This document shows positions 9,688 through 16,120 of a stretch of 30,389 bases of DNA, in pieces (the first letter of the stretch is position 1; every line of letters starts with the position of its first letter). A program made the position numbers and the translations under genes. The notes under the pieces were generated by a model that saw only the letters and a list, made by a program, of their open reading frames with translations, ran no database searches and was not told the origin of the DNA. Source of the stretch: Bacteroidales bacterium (GTDB lineage: Bacteria; Bacteroidota; Bacteroidia; Bacteroidales; WCHB1-69); contig JALNYF010000023.1 in assembly GCA_023229985.1 (NCBI GenBank), positions 1 through 30,389 on the forward strand, in the 5' to 3' direction.

Positions 9688-9708
9688 ATTTACCGGACAC
9701 TAATAATT
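9688..9708 (-). repeat. Right terminal inverted repeat
   Basis: A 21-bp arm containing ATTTACCGGACACT, the exact inverse of the left arm. The first base outside both arms no longer matches. Confidence 0.85.
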
Positions 9709-10010
9709 TTAAAATAATGATAGTTGCCGACTAGGGCATAGGGGAGAAGTTGTGCGCGCAAAAGCAAATAGTGGTATGCAGATTTTCGGCAAAATCTATC
9801 ACACTCAGGAACGGCATCTTGCTCTGCTAATTGCTTGCGTATGTTACGCATCCTGACAAATTTTTGAAATGCCGATTCATCTAATACAGTTTTGATTTTT
9901 CAAACAATTATTTTTACGCAACATGCCCATTCCCAGAAGGGTGATGACCCCTCGCTGTATGACACACGTCCCTGCGAATCTGTATTTGCGGACAGACACC
10001 CGACAGCAAA
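9709..10010. other. Gene-free stretch between the MITE-like element and the SUMF1-fold gene
   Basis: About 300 bp with no credible gene on either strand. It contains several small inverted repeats: AGATTTT/AAAATCT with a 4-nt loop (9780-9797); TGCGTA/TACGCA with a 3-nt loop (9836-9850), enclosed by TCAGGA (9805-9810) and TCCTGA (9851-9856); and, on the minus strand about 60 nt beyond the SUMF1-fold stop, a 7-bp hairpin with a 4-nt loop (9936-9953). None is followed by a T-run that would make it a clear terminator. I see no copy of the SUMF1 3' end here, hence no DGR template repeat. Confidence 0.6.
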
Positions 10011-11018
10011 CTATTGGGAGAGAACGAGGCGGAAGCCGATGTAGTAGTTGGAGTAAGACGGGTAGCCGTAGTCGCGATCAGAAACGCGGCAGTCCCTCGC
10101 GAGGTTGCACAAACTGCCGCCACGGAGCACCCGGTACGACCCGGATTGGGGTCCCTTAGGATTGGTCTGACTGCTGCTGCTATAACTGCCATACCAGTCA
10201 CTGCACCATTCCCACACATTGCCACTCATGTCATAAATTCCCAATTCATTGGGGGATTTACTCCCTACCGGATGGGTTTGTCCTCCACTGTTGTCAAAGT
10301 CCCACGCCACACTGTCCAAGCGGTTGCTGCCAGCGTATTGATACCCCTTGCTTTGCTTACCGCCCCGCGCGGCAAACTCCCATTCCGCTTCCGTGGGCAA
10401 GCGGTAATTCTTTCCCGTCTTCGCGTTCAACTTCTCGATAAACACCTGAATATCATTCCAACTCACAGAATCAACCGGCCAGATGTTCTCCATATCATCA
10501 CTCGGATTGCTGCCCATTATCTCTCTCCATTGTGCTTGAGTTACTTCGTATTTTCCAATATAATAACTGCTTACCGTTACACTGTGAGCGGACTTTTCAT
10601 CATCATAACAATCACTTCCCTGTTCGCCGGTGCAGCCCATGGTGAAAGTGCCACCTTCTACGTAAACCATTTCCATAAATGAGTTTTCTGCCGTTACTTT
10701 AAAGACAATAGCCTCCCCATGTAATTTGTCCATATCTTCCAACACGTCCCACGTGGCAGTTTTATTGCCGCCGCTTACGTTATTTCCGACATCGCCGGTA
10801 ATGTGCTTGGGAGTTATGGGAAAAGTTTTGCCGCCATCGATAGAGCATGTGATCGTAATGGTGGCAGTTTGGTCTAAGGTATAGGTAATTACAATAGTGT
10901 TGCCTTGTTGCCGGAAAGCGACATCGGTTAGATTCTGTGCCATCAGCGCGGAAGTGGCAAACAATTCTGTAACTGCCAATAATGTTGTAATAAACGTGGT
11001 TATGATTTTTTCTTTCAT
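10011..11018 (-). CDS. Secreted SUMF1/FGE-fold (C-type-lectin-like) protein, candidate DGR target
   Basis: A 335-residue exported protein. The ATG giving MKEKIITTFITTLL is chosen over a start 20 codons upstream because it places a signal peptide at the N-terminus (cleavage near LMAQ). Residues 25-115 form a beta-rich Ig-like module ending in TATWDVLED. Residues of about 118-333 form an FGE-sulfatase/SUMF1 domain: YVEGGTFTMGC, YYIGKYEVTQAQW, NYRLPTEAEWEFAARGG, IYDMSGNVWEW, RVLRGGS, and the terminal YYIGFRLVLSQ. True formylglycine-generating enzymes have two copper-binding cysteines as CxxxxC near the end; here the pair is C304 and C310 (CxxxxxC) in a different setting, so enzymatic FGE activity is unlikely. 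A binding role is more likely. The last 40 residues show an NNC-rich codon pattern described separately. A TAnnTTTG box lies about 140 bp upstream. Confidence 0.88.
   Translation of the reverse strand: MKEKIITTFITTLLAVTELFATSALMAQNLTDVAFRQQGNTIVITYTLDQTATITITCSIDGGKTFPITPKHITGDVGNNVSGGNKTATWDVLEDMDKLHGEAIVFKVTAENSFMEMVYVEGGTFTMGCTGEQGSDCYDDEKSAHSVTVSSYYIGKYEVTQAQWREIMGSNPSDDMENIWPVDSVSWNDIQVFIEKLNAKTGKNYRLPTEAEWEFAARGGKQSKGYQYAGSNRLDSVAWDFDNSGGQTHPVGSKSPNELGIYDMSGNVWEWCSDWYGSYSSSSQTNPKGPQSGSYRVLRGGSLCNLARDCRVSDRDYGYPSYSNYYIGFRLVLSQ
10041..10136 (-). other. Putative DGR variable repeat (VR) at the 3' end of the SUMF1-fold gene
   Basis: Codons at residues 295, 304-306, 309, 314, 316-319 and 322-326 are TAC, TGC, AAC, CTC, GAC, GAT, GAC, TAC, GGC, TAC, TAC, TCC, AAC, TAC and TAC. 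All but one end in C, and all can be derived from AAC (or AAT) by changes at adenines only. Between them stand conserved adenine-poor codons (CGTGGCGGCAGTTTG, TGCCGCGTT, ATCGGCTTCCGCCTC). All six tyrosines here are TAC, while the rest of the gene uses eight TAT and four TAC. The position, just before the stop in a C-type-lectin fold, is where known DGR variable repeats lie. No template repeat or reverse transcriptase is in the window, so this is inference from pattern. Confidence 0.6.
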
Positions 11019-11154
11019 ATAATGATTTTTCTTACCATAATGATTGTCTACCAAACAATTGTCTTCTACCAAACGCATGTCCTACGGGACATTATTGTAT
11101 TCATTTTTTTATCTTTATTCCTCGTTTCTCATTCCTAATTTCTAAACCAATCGG

Positions 11155-11162
11155 CAAAAGTA
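11155..11162 (-). promoter_or_regulatory. -7 box upstream of the SUMF1-fold gene
   Basis: Minus strand reads TACTTTTG (TAnnTTTG). It implies an untranslated leader of about 130 nt. The leader holds two copies of GTTTGGTAGA, 18 bp apart (11047-11056 and 11065-11074 on the complement), and the inverted repeat ATGTCC/GGACAT (11077-11092). Confidence 0.4.
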
Positions 11163-11416
11163 ACAAAAAAGATGAAGCACGTATGACAATTACAAAAATT
11201 TAATAGGGGAAAGAAAGTAATAATCAAACAATAAACATTAAAATTTTTAAAAAAAATTCTAATGTTCTCCAATGAAAACCAAGACTCCATATTGATATGA
11301 ATCTCCTATGGAAAATAGGTGATTTCCCGCACCGATATTTTTTTACCAAATATTTTCCCCCTACGAGACATGCACATTTCCAATGATTATCTCGCTCCTA
11401 ATTCATCACTCCGATA

Positions 11417-11437
11417 AAACGCAATAGAATTGCGTTT
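11417..11437 (-). terminator. Probable terminator of the secreted nuclease gene
   Basis: Perfect 8-bp stem AAACGCAA/TTGCGTTT with a 5-nt loop, just beyond the nuclease stop codon. On the minus strand it is followed by only a short T-run (TTTTATCGG), so efficiency is uncertain. Confidence 0.55.
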
Positions 11438-11443
11438 CTCGCA

Positions 11444-13459
11444 TTAAAAGCGGGGTACGTACAATTTATAGGCTTGGTTTCCCACGCGGACGATATAAAT
11501 CCCTTGTGGTACAGTACATTCACAATGCGTTGTATTAGATTGGGCAAATACGGTTCGTCCCACCAGATCGAAAACGGCAATATTGACCGGCGACGCGCTT
11601 TGCACGCAGATACTTCCGTTACGGCTGAACACATTTGCCTCTTTATCAACAGGTTTTGATTGTTCAATACCCACTTCGTTTTCCACGCAGGGCGCGCGAA
11701 ACAGAAAATTTTTAATTTCCCACGCGGGGGAATCGTCAACGGACTCTATCGTATATTTGAACGCCACAACGACCGAAGGCTCACCAATGAAACGCTGGGG
11801 AAGCAAAATGGTGTTGCTTTGCCACTGCCAATTAGCAGTCGGCATATTGGGAATTTCAATTTCTTCCCAAGTGGCAGTTTGAACATTTCCCTGAAAATTA
11901 GTAGAAAGCATCAAACGACAATGGTCTGTCCACGTTGCGGGCGAGCTGCCATAAGCCAAGGCGTGGGTAAACTCCAAAACAGCACTGTCTTTTCGTTGCA
12001 AATCAAAATAGGGAGATATCAACCAGTCTTCATTGGCACCTGAATTATAGCCATTCATATACGCACAATTGTAGGATGAGTACCACATCCAACTGCTGGT
12101 TCCTAAGACATTGGAAGTTTGAAAATTTCCCAACGAACTCTGAAAAGATTCGGAATAATCAATATCATAACAAGTAGTGTCCGTTTCCGAAAAAAGATTA
12201 ACGCCAATGATAATCGGGTCGTGGTCGGCGTAACGATACATGGTGGTGTCGCCGGACGGATAATAAAAGGAATACGATTCATCTGCATTGAGATGATACG
12301 GCATGACGCCTGTAATTTGAGGACTCATAGAGGGGCTGCAAAAAGCGTGGTCTAAGTATTCTATTTCATTATGATACACATAACTATATTCTTCCGGCGC
12401 AAAACGGGTCAGTTGATTTTCGTAGCCGTGATCGTCCAAATAACGAATGGGTTCTTCCATCGTTGAGCAATTCAAGTCCCCCAGAATCAAGATATCTCCA
12501 TCTAAATAGTAATTGTTCTGCAGTTGAATATCGAGAAAATCGACCAATTTTTCCACATTATCCATTCGTGCATAATTTGTTGATTCACTGCCTGTTCCAT
12601 CTTTAGCTTTAAAATGATTCATACTTAAGACAAATCGTTCTTGTGTAGCATTTTCCCGAAAAGCCTGCACATATTCTCTTCTATAAAAAACTGAATTAGA
12701 GGTATAAGGGTATCCTAACTGAAGAATCGGAGTTACCTTGTCGGTTCGATAAATGAATCCCACTTTCGTATAAGTAGTTGTTTCGTCATCGCCGTCCGCC
12801 ACGTAAGCATAACGTCCGGGCGCCGTCAATGCGTTCAACCCGTTTGTAATGGATTCCAATGCGGAGGGACCGTCTTGGATTTCGGTCAGGGAATAGATGT
12901 CGGCATTAATATTCATAAATGCTTTCATCAACTTTGTATGTTGGGTTTGAAATTCGGCATCACTTCCGGCACCATAAGTCCCCTCCCACTCGGGGCAATA
13001 GTATTGCACATTGGCACCACAAATAATCAACCGCGCATTGCCTACATTCGGACGCGATGTGGGGCGGGTATTATTATTAAAAATCGGATTTTCAGTTACA
13101 TACAATTCACGACCGGCGGTAACGCGGGCAGTCAGATTGGTAATGGTGGCACCGGTACGCACGGTATCGGATAATACATTCTGAAAATAGGCGGTCAGGA
13201 TTCCGGCATCGCACCGAGCACGCTCCGCATCAAAAGCCGGTGTCCCAATAATTGCTATTTCCTCGGGCTGGCGAAGTCTTTCATAAGAAAGATAAAGCGT
13301 ATTTTCGTAATGTCCACACACATGAAGCGTTTGATCAAACGTTACGGTTTGATTGAGATAATCATCCAAAGAATCACCATTAAAAACAATGTTAGTCTGT
13401 GATAATAAAGTAGTTATGAATAAAACTACGAGAGTAAAAAAGGTTAGGATTTTTTTCAT
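11444..13459 (-). CDS. Secreted endonuclease/exonuclease/phosphatase-family nuclease with T9SS sorting domain
   Basis: A 671-residue exported protein. The ATG giving MKKILTFFTLVVLF is chosen since it creates a proper signal peptide (ending near LLSQ); the frame extends 19 codons further without one. Residues of about 25-130 resemble the OB-like lead domain of ExeM/NucH-type extracellular nucleases. The EEP catalytic domain (about 140-430) shows IYSLTEIQD (metal-binding Glu near 193), ILGDLNC, EYLDHAF and YADHDPI, the terminal Asp-His pair of the fold. A jelly-roll 'choice-of-anchor J' type module follows (SFQSSLGNFQ, DWLISPYFDL). The last 70 residues form a type A T9SS C-terminal sorting domain (VNIAVFDLVGRTVF, then PQGIYIVRVGNQAYKLYV). 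It probably degrades extracellular DNA or RNA at the cell surface. It stands alone, 74 bp downstream of dnaJ, with its own -7 box. Confidence 0.88.
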   Translation of the reverse strand: MKKILTFFTLVVLFITTLLSQTNIVFNGDSLDDYLNQTVTFDQTLHVCGHYENTLYLSYERLRQPEEIAIIGTPAFDAERARCDAGILTAYFQNVLSDTVRTGATITNLTARVTAGRELYVTENPIFNNNTRPTSRPNVGNARLIICGANVQYYCPEWEGTYGAGSDAEFQTQHTKLMKAFMNINADIYSLTEIQDGPSALESITNGLNALTAPGRYAYVADGDDETTTYTKVGFIYRTDKVTPILQLGYPYTSNSVFYRREYVQAFRENATQERFVLSMNHFKAKDGTGSESTNYARMDNVEKLVDFLDIQLQNNYYLDGDILILGDLNCSTMEEPIRYLDDHGYENQLTRFAPEEYSYVYHNEIEYLDHAFCSPSMSPQITGVMPYHLNADESYSFYYPSGDTTMYRYADHDPIIIGVNLFSETDTTCYDIDYSESFQSSLGNFQTSNVLGTSSWMWYSSYNCAYMNGYNSGANEDWLISPYFDLQRKDSAVLEFTHALAYGSSPATWTDHCRLMLSTNFQGNVQTATWEEIEIPNMPTANWQWQSNTILLPQRFIGEPSVVVAFKYTIESVDDSPAWEIKNFLFRAPCVENEVGIEQSKPVDKEANVFSRNGSICVQSASPVNIAVFDLVGRTVFAQSNTTHCECTVPQGIYIVRVGNQAYKLYVPRF

Positions 13460-13476
13460 ATACAATATAATATAAA

Positions 13477-13505
13477 TGCCACCCACGTTTTGCAAATGGG
13501 CGGCA
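13477..13505 (-). promoter_or_regulatory. Inverted repeat overlapping the nuclease promoter
   Basis: TGCCACCCA (13477-13485) and TGGGCGGCA (13497-13505) are complementary at 8 of 9 positions across an 11-nt centre. The upstream arm touches the -7 box and the repeat would cover the transcript start, so it could be an operator or a 5' hairpin of the mRNA. Confidence 0.4.
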
Positions 13506-13511
13506 AAGATA
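13504..13511 (-). promoter_or_regulatory. -7 box of the secreted nuclease gene
   Basis: Minus strand reads TATCTTTG, matching TAnnTTTG. Start of transcription would be near 13497, giving a leader of about 38 nt to the ATG. No clear -33 TTTG at normal spacing. Confidence 0.45.
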
Positions 13512-13533
13512 TACAAAAAAAGTCAATAATCGG

Positions 13534-14694
13534 CTAATTAAAAAATTGTCTCACTTTACTAAAGAAACTCTTGTCGTTTTTATCCGGTTTTGGGGAAAAA
13601 TTATCAGAATTTTTAAAATTTTCGATGGTGTTTTTTTCTTCTTTAGATAAAGATTTCGGAATCCAAACAATCACATTTACAATTAAGTCGCCTTTACGAT
13701 AGTTGTTCAGCTCGGGGAGTCCCTTTCCTTGCAGACGTAATACTTGTCCACTTTGGGTTCCGGGTTGAAGTTTCACGCGAGCTTTTCCTTCCAGAAGCGG
13801 GATTTCGACATTGTCACCAAGGGCAGCTTGCGGAAAAGAGATGTAATAATTCAGGTACAAGTTATTGCCATCTCGTTCAAAGATAGCATGTTCAGCTTCG
13901 GTAATGGCAATCAGCAGATCGCCATTTGCGCCACCATTCGGGGCAGCATTTCCCTTGCCACGCTCGCGGAGTTGCATTCCGTCCATCACACCGGCCGGAA
14001 TATTGATGGTAACGATTTCCTCCCCTTTTACAGTTCCAATTCCGCGACAATCGGGGCATTTTTCCTTAATCATCTTGCCGGTTCCGTGACAATTGGAACA
14101 TACGACCGTTTGTTGGATAATTCCGAACATACTGCGTTGTTGTTGAACCACATGACCGCGTCCGTGGCATGTAGGGCAAGTCACAACGGAAGAAGGGTCT
14201 TTAGCACCGGAACCATTACAGGTGGGACAAGCTACTTGTTTAGGAATTTTCAATTTTTTGACAGTGCCTTTGGCGATTTCTTCCAAGGTAAGTTTCACGG
14301 TAATCCGCACATCGGAGCCACGACGGGTGGTTTGTGCATAATCGCCTCTGCTGCTCCCAAAACCGCTGAAGCCGCCAAATCCACCGAAACTACTGCCAAA
14401 CAAATCCTGCAAATGTTGCAAGATAGAACTTAAATCGCTTTCGGCAGAAAAACCTCCCCCCATACCTCCTTGCAGCCCTTCATGTCCAAATTGGTCATAA
14501 CGGGCTTTTTTGTCGGCATTACTCAGAACATCATAAGCCTCAGCCGCTTCCTTAAATTTCTCTTCGGCTTCCTTATTTCCCGGATTTCTATCGGGGTGAA
14601 ATTCCATTGCCTTTTTACGATACGCTTTTTTTATTTCGTCCGGCGTGGCACTCTTGTTTACACCCAACACTTCATAATAATCTCTTTTTGCCAT
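13534..14694 (-). CDS. dnaJ: Chaperone protein DnaJ
   Basis: Hsp40 co-chaperone that stimulates DnaK ATPase and delivers unfolded clients; 386 residues, full length. The J domain (1-70) has HPD at 33-35, a Gly/Phe-rich linker runs 74-116, and the zinc domain has four CxxCxGxG repeats at C156/C159, C173/C176, C199/C202 and C213/C216. The C-terminal client-binding domains follow. The ATG start is 23 bp after the grpE stop on the same strand, forming a grpE-dnaJ unit; dnaK is not in the window. Confidence 0.98.
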   Translation of the reverse strand: MAKRDYYEVLGVNKSATPDEIKKAYRKKAMEFHPDRNPGNKEAEEKFKEAAEAYDVLSNADKKARYDQFGHEGLQGGMGGGFSAESDLSSILQHLQDLFGSSFGGFGGFSGFGSSRGDYAQTTRRGSDVRITVKLTLEEIAKGTVKKLKIPKQVACPTCNGSGAKDPSSVVTCPTCHGRGHVVQQQRSMFGIIQQTVVCSNCHGTGKMIKEKCPDCRGIGTVKGEEIVTINIPAGVMDGMQLRERGKGNAAPNGGANGDLLIAITEAEHAIFERDGNNLYLNYYISFPQAALGDNVEIPLLEGKARVKLQPGTQSGQVLRLQGKGLPELNNYRKGDLIVNVIVWIPKSLSKEEKNTIENFKNSDNFSPKPDKNDKSFFSKVRQFFN

Positions 14695-14717
14695 AGCTCA
14701 ACTACCTCTCTTTTCTA

Positions 14718-15389
14718 TTAATTTGCAACAACGACCTTTGAAAATCTGATAACCTTGTTCTTTATCTTATAACCTTTTTGCGTAACTTCCATTACTTTCC
14801 CTTTGTCTTCTTCTTTCGGAGCCGGAAAGTGCGTGATTGCCTCGTGAAAATCGGTGTCAAAAATCTCGCCTTTGGCAGGAATTTCGTCAACATCAAAACG
14901 TTTCAGTAATTGCAACATCTTATTGTAAATCAAAACAAAACCGTCTTTGATAACCTGTAAATCTTCCAAATTCTCATTAGCAACGACGGCGCGTTCAAAA
15001 TCGTCAATAATCGGCAACAAACTAACAATTACTTTTTCCGAGGCAGTGGATAGCAATTCCAACTTTTCTTTATTGGTGCGTTTTTTATAGTTATCAAATT
15101 CAGAATATAAGTGCAAAAACTTTTCGTTTAATTCCTTTGTTTGAGCCTCTAATTCGGCAATTTGTTGCTTTAATTTATCCTCTTTTGTCGATTTTTTGCC
15201 AAAAAAAGAGCGACCGGATTTTTCTTTTTTATCGTTTTGTTCTTCAGCAATCGCCTCATCTTCGTTCACTTTTTCGTTGACATCTGCTGCTGCTTGTTCC
15301 GTTTTACTTGACAAATTGTCAGTTTCTATAGGATTCGCTGCCTCATTTCCTCCATTTTCGTTCTGAACATTGTTTACATTTTCTTCCAT
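14718..15389 (-). CDS. grpE: Nucleotide exchange factor GrpE
   Basis: DnaK nucleotide exchange factor, 223 residues. The N-terminal 75 residues are acidic and disordered-looking, followed by a long coiled coil (LKQQIAELEAQTKELNEKFL) and the conserved core FDNYKKRTNKE, LLPIIDDFERA and DFHEAITHFPA. The terminal beta domain ends in KGYKIKNKVIRFSKVVVAN, the usual GrpE ending. It is the first gene of the grpE-dnaJ unit. Upstream lies a 98-bp gap with no clear TAnnTTTG box but a sigma-54-like sequence listed separately. Confidence 0.97.
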   Translation of the reverse strand: MEENVNNVQNENGGNEAANPIETDNLSSKTEQAAADVNEKVNEDEAIAEEQNDKKEKSGRSFFGKKSTKEDKLKQQIAELEAQTKELNEKFLHLYSEFDNYKKRTNKEKLELLSTASEKVIVSLLPIIDDFERAVVANENLEDLQVIKDGFVLIYNKMLQLLKRFDVDEIPAKGEIFDTDFHEAITHFPAPKEEDKGKVMEVTQKGYKIKNKVIRFSKVVVAN

Positions 15390-15457
15390 AATATATTATC
15401 ATTTAATTATTTACAATAAAAAAACAGCGGCGCACATCAAAACGCCATGATGACATT

Positions 15458-15473
15458 ACAAAAAGTTTGCCAA
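15458..15473 (-). promoter_or_regulatory. Weak sigma-54-like -24/-12 sequence upstream of grpE
   Basis: Minus strand reads TTGGCAAACTTTTTGTAA. The GG has the correct 10-nt spacing to a GT where sigma-54 promoters have GC, with TGGCA and TTG preserved. It would give a leader of about 55 nt. The -12 mismatch makes this speculative. Confidence 0.2.
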
Positions 15474-15487
15474 AATAAAAGCTGACA

Positions 15488-16120
15488 TTACGGCAGTAAT
15501 TGATATTTCTCCATCCATTTCTTATCGGTAATATCCTCGCCATCTTGGAGATAATAAGTATTTAAGCCCACTTTTTGCGCACCTTGCACGTGCCGCAACG
15601 TGTCATCAATAAAAAGGGTTTCCGAAGGGTTTAGTTTTTGTTCATTGATAATAAACTGAAAAGATTCCACCAATGGTTTTTTGATATGAATGTGATGTGA
15701 AAAATAGGCCTTAACGAACAATTCCTTGAAAATGTCGTAACCGTATTTTTCCTTCATTTGCCCTGTAAACTGCTCATAGTTAAGCTGATTGGTGTTACTA
15801 AAAAGGAAAAGGGAATAATGTGATTTGAGTTCCTTCAACATCTCAATGCGATATTCGGGAATATCAATCATGATAGAGTTCCACGCCTCATCAATCTGTT
15901 CATCGGTTAATGGTACGGGCGAAATGGAGCGAATAAATTCTCTAAATTCAGCGGGAGAGATTTTACCTTCCTCAAAAAGGTCGATGGCATCAGATTGGTG
16001 TGCTTGTGTATAATATTCATCAAAATTCGGAAATCCGTATCGTGCAAATGCTTCGGGTACATTTTGGTAACGAATGTCATAAATTACGTTACCTAAGTCA
16101 AAAATTATGTTTTTAATCAT
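15488..16120 (-). CDS. HAD-family (subfamily IA) phosphatase, YihX-like; candidate thiamine-monophosphate phosphatase
   Basis: A 210-residue cytosolic hydrolase of the haloacid dehalogenase superfamily. Motif I is IIFDLGNVIYD (nucleophile Asp8; the second Asp is replaced by Gly, as in the YihX group), motif II FSNTN (107-111), motif III Lys in IHIKKP (about 147), motif IV LFIDD (169-173). A helical cap lies between motifs I and II. Its start codon overlaps the end of the thiamine pyrophosphokinase gene by 8 bp, implying translational coupling. Established knowledge: in organisms lacking ThiL, HAD phosphatases can dephosphorylate thiamine monophosphate, providing thiamine for the pyrophosphokinase. 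Inference: this gene fills that role. The alternative is a general sugar-phosphate phosphatase. Confidence 0.85.
   Translation of the reverse strand: MIKNIIFDLGNVIYDIRYQNVPEAFARYGFPNFDEYYTQAHQSDAIDLFEEGKISPAEFREFIRSISPVPLTDEQIDEAWNSIMIDIPEYRIEMLKELKSHYSLFLFSNTNQLNYEQFTGQMKEKYGYDIFKELFVKAYFSHHIHIKKPLVESFQFIINEQKLNPSETLFIDDTLRHVQGAQKVGLNTYYLQDGEDITDKKWMEKYQLLP

Larger units (their letters stand above)
9224..9708. mobile_element. 485-bp non-autonomous, MITE-like element with terminal inverted repeats
   Basis: The two ends are perfect 21-bp inverted copies sharing the core AGTGTCCGGTAAAT. The interior has no credible gene and folds almost end to end: an outer stem-loop at 9307-9338 and a long imperfect hairpin at 9356-9497. 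Small open frames on both strands inside are a by-product of this symmetry. Terminal repeats, short length and lack of a transposase fit a miniature inverted-repeat element or a decayed insertion sequence moved in trans. The AT-rich flanks are themselves near-palindromic, so a target-site duplication cannot be delimited. Family assignment from memory is not safe. Confidence 0.7.
11019..11443. other. Intergenic stretch between the SUMF1-fold gene and the secreted nuclease
   Basis: About 425 bp. The left third is the presumed leader and promoter of the SUMF1-fold gene. The middle (about 11170-11400) is AT-rich with poly-A/T tracts and no credible reading frame or recognised RNA. The right end has the probable terminator of the nuclease gene. 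Confidence 0.6.

Noticed and set aside
9709..10010. Template repeat of a DGR next to the candidate variable repeat
   Set aside because: I looked for a second copy of the GGCTTCCGCCTCG end and its flanks on both strands here and elsewhere in the window and found none.
10014..10682. 222-residue open frame on the plus strand opposite the SUMF1-fold gene
   Set aside because: It is antisense to clear SUMF1 motifs, has a low-complexity Ala/Arg/Val composition at its start, and is explained by the NNC codon bias of the gene on the other strand.
10011..11018. True formylglycine-generating enzyme (sulfatase activation)
   Set aside because: The copper-binding cysteine pair has the wrong spacing and context, the protein is exported, and no sulfatase is nearby.
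11398..11739. 113-residue minus-strand frame at the 3' end of the nuclease gene
   Set aside because: It is an out-of-frame shadow of the T9SS sorting domain.
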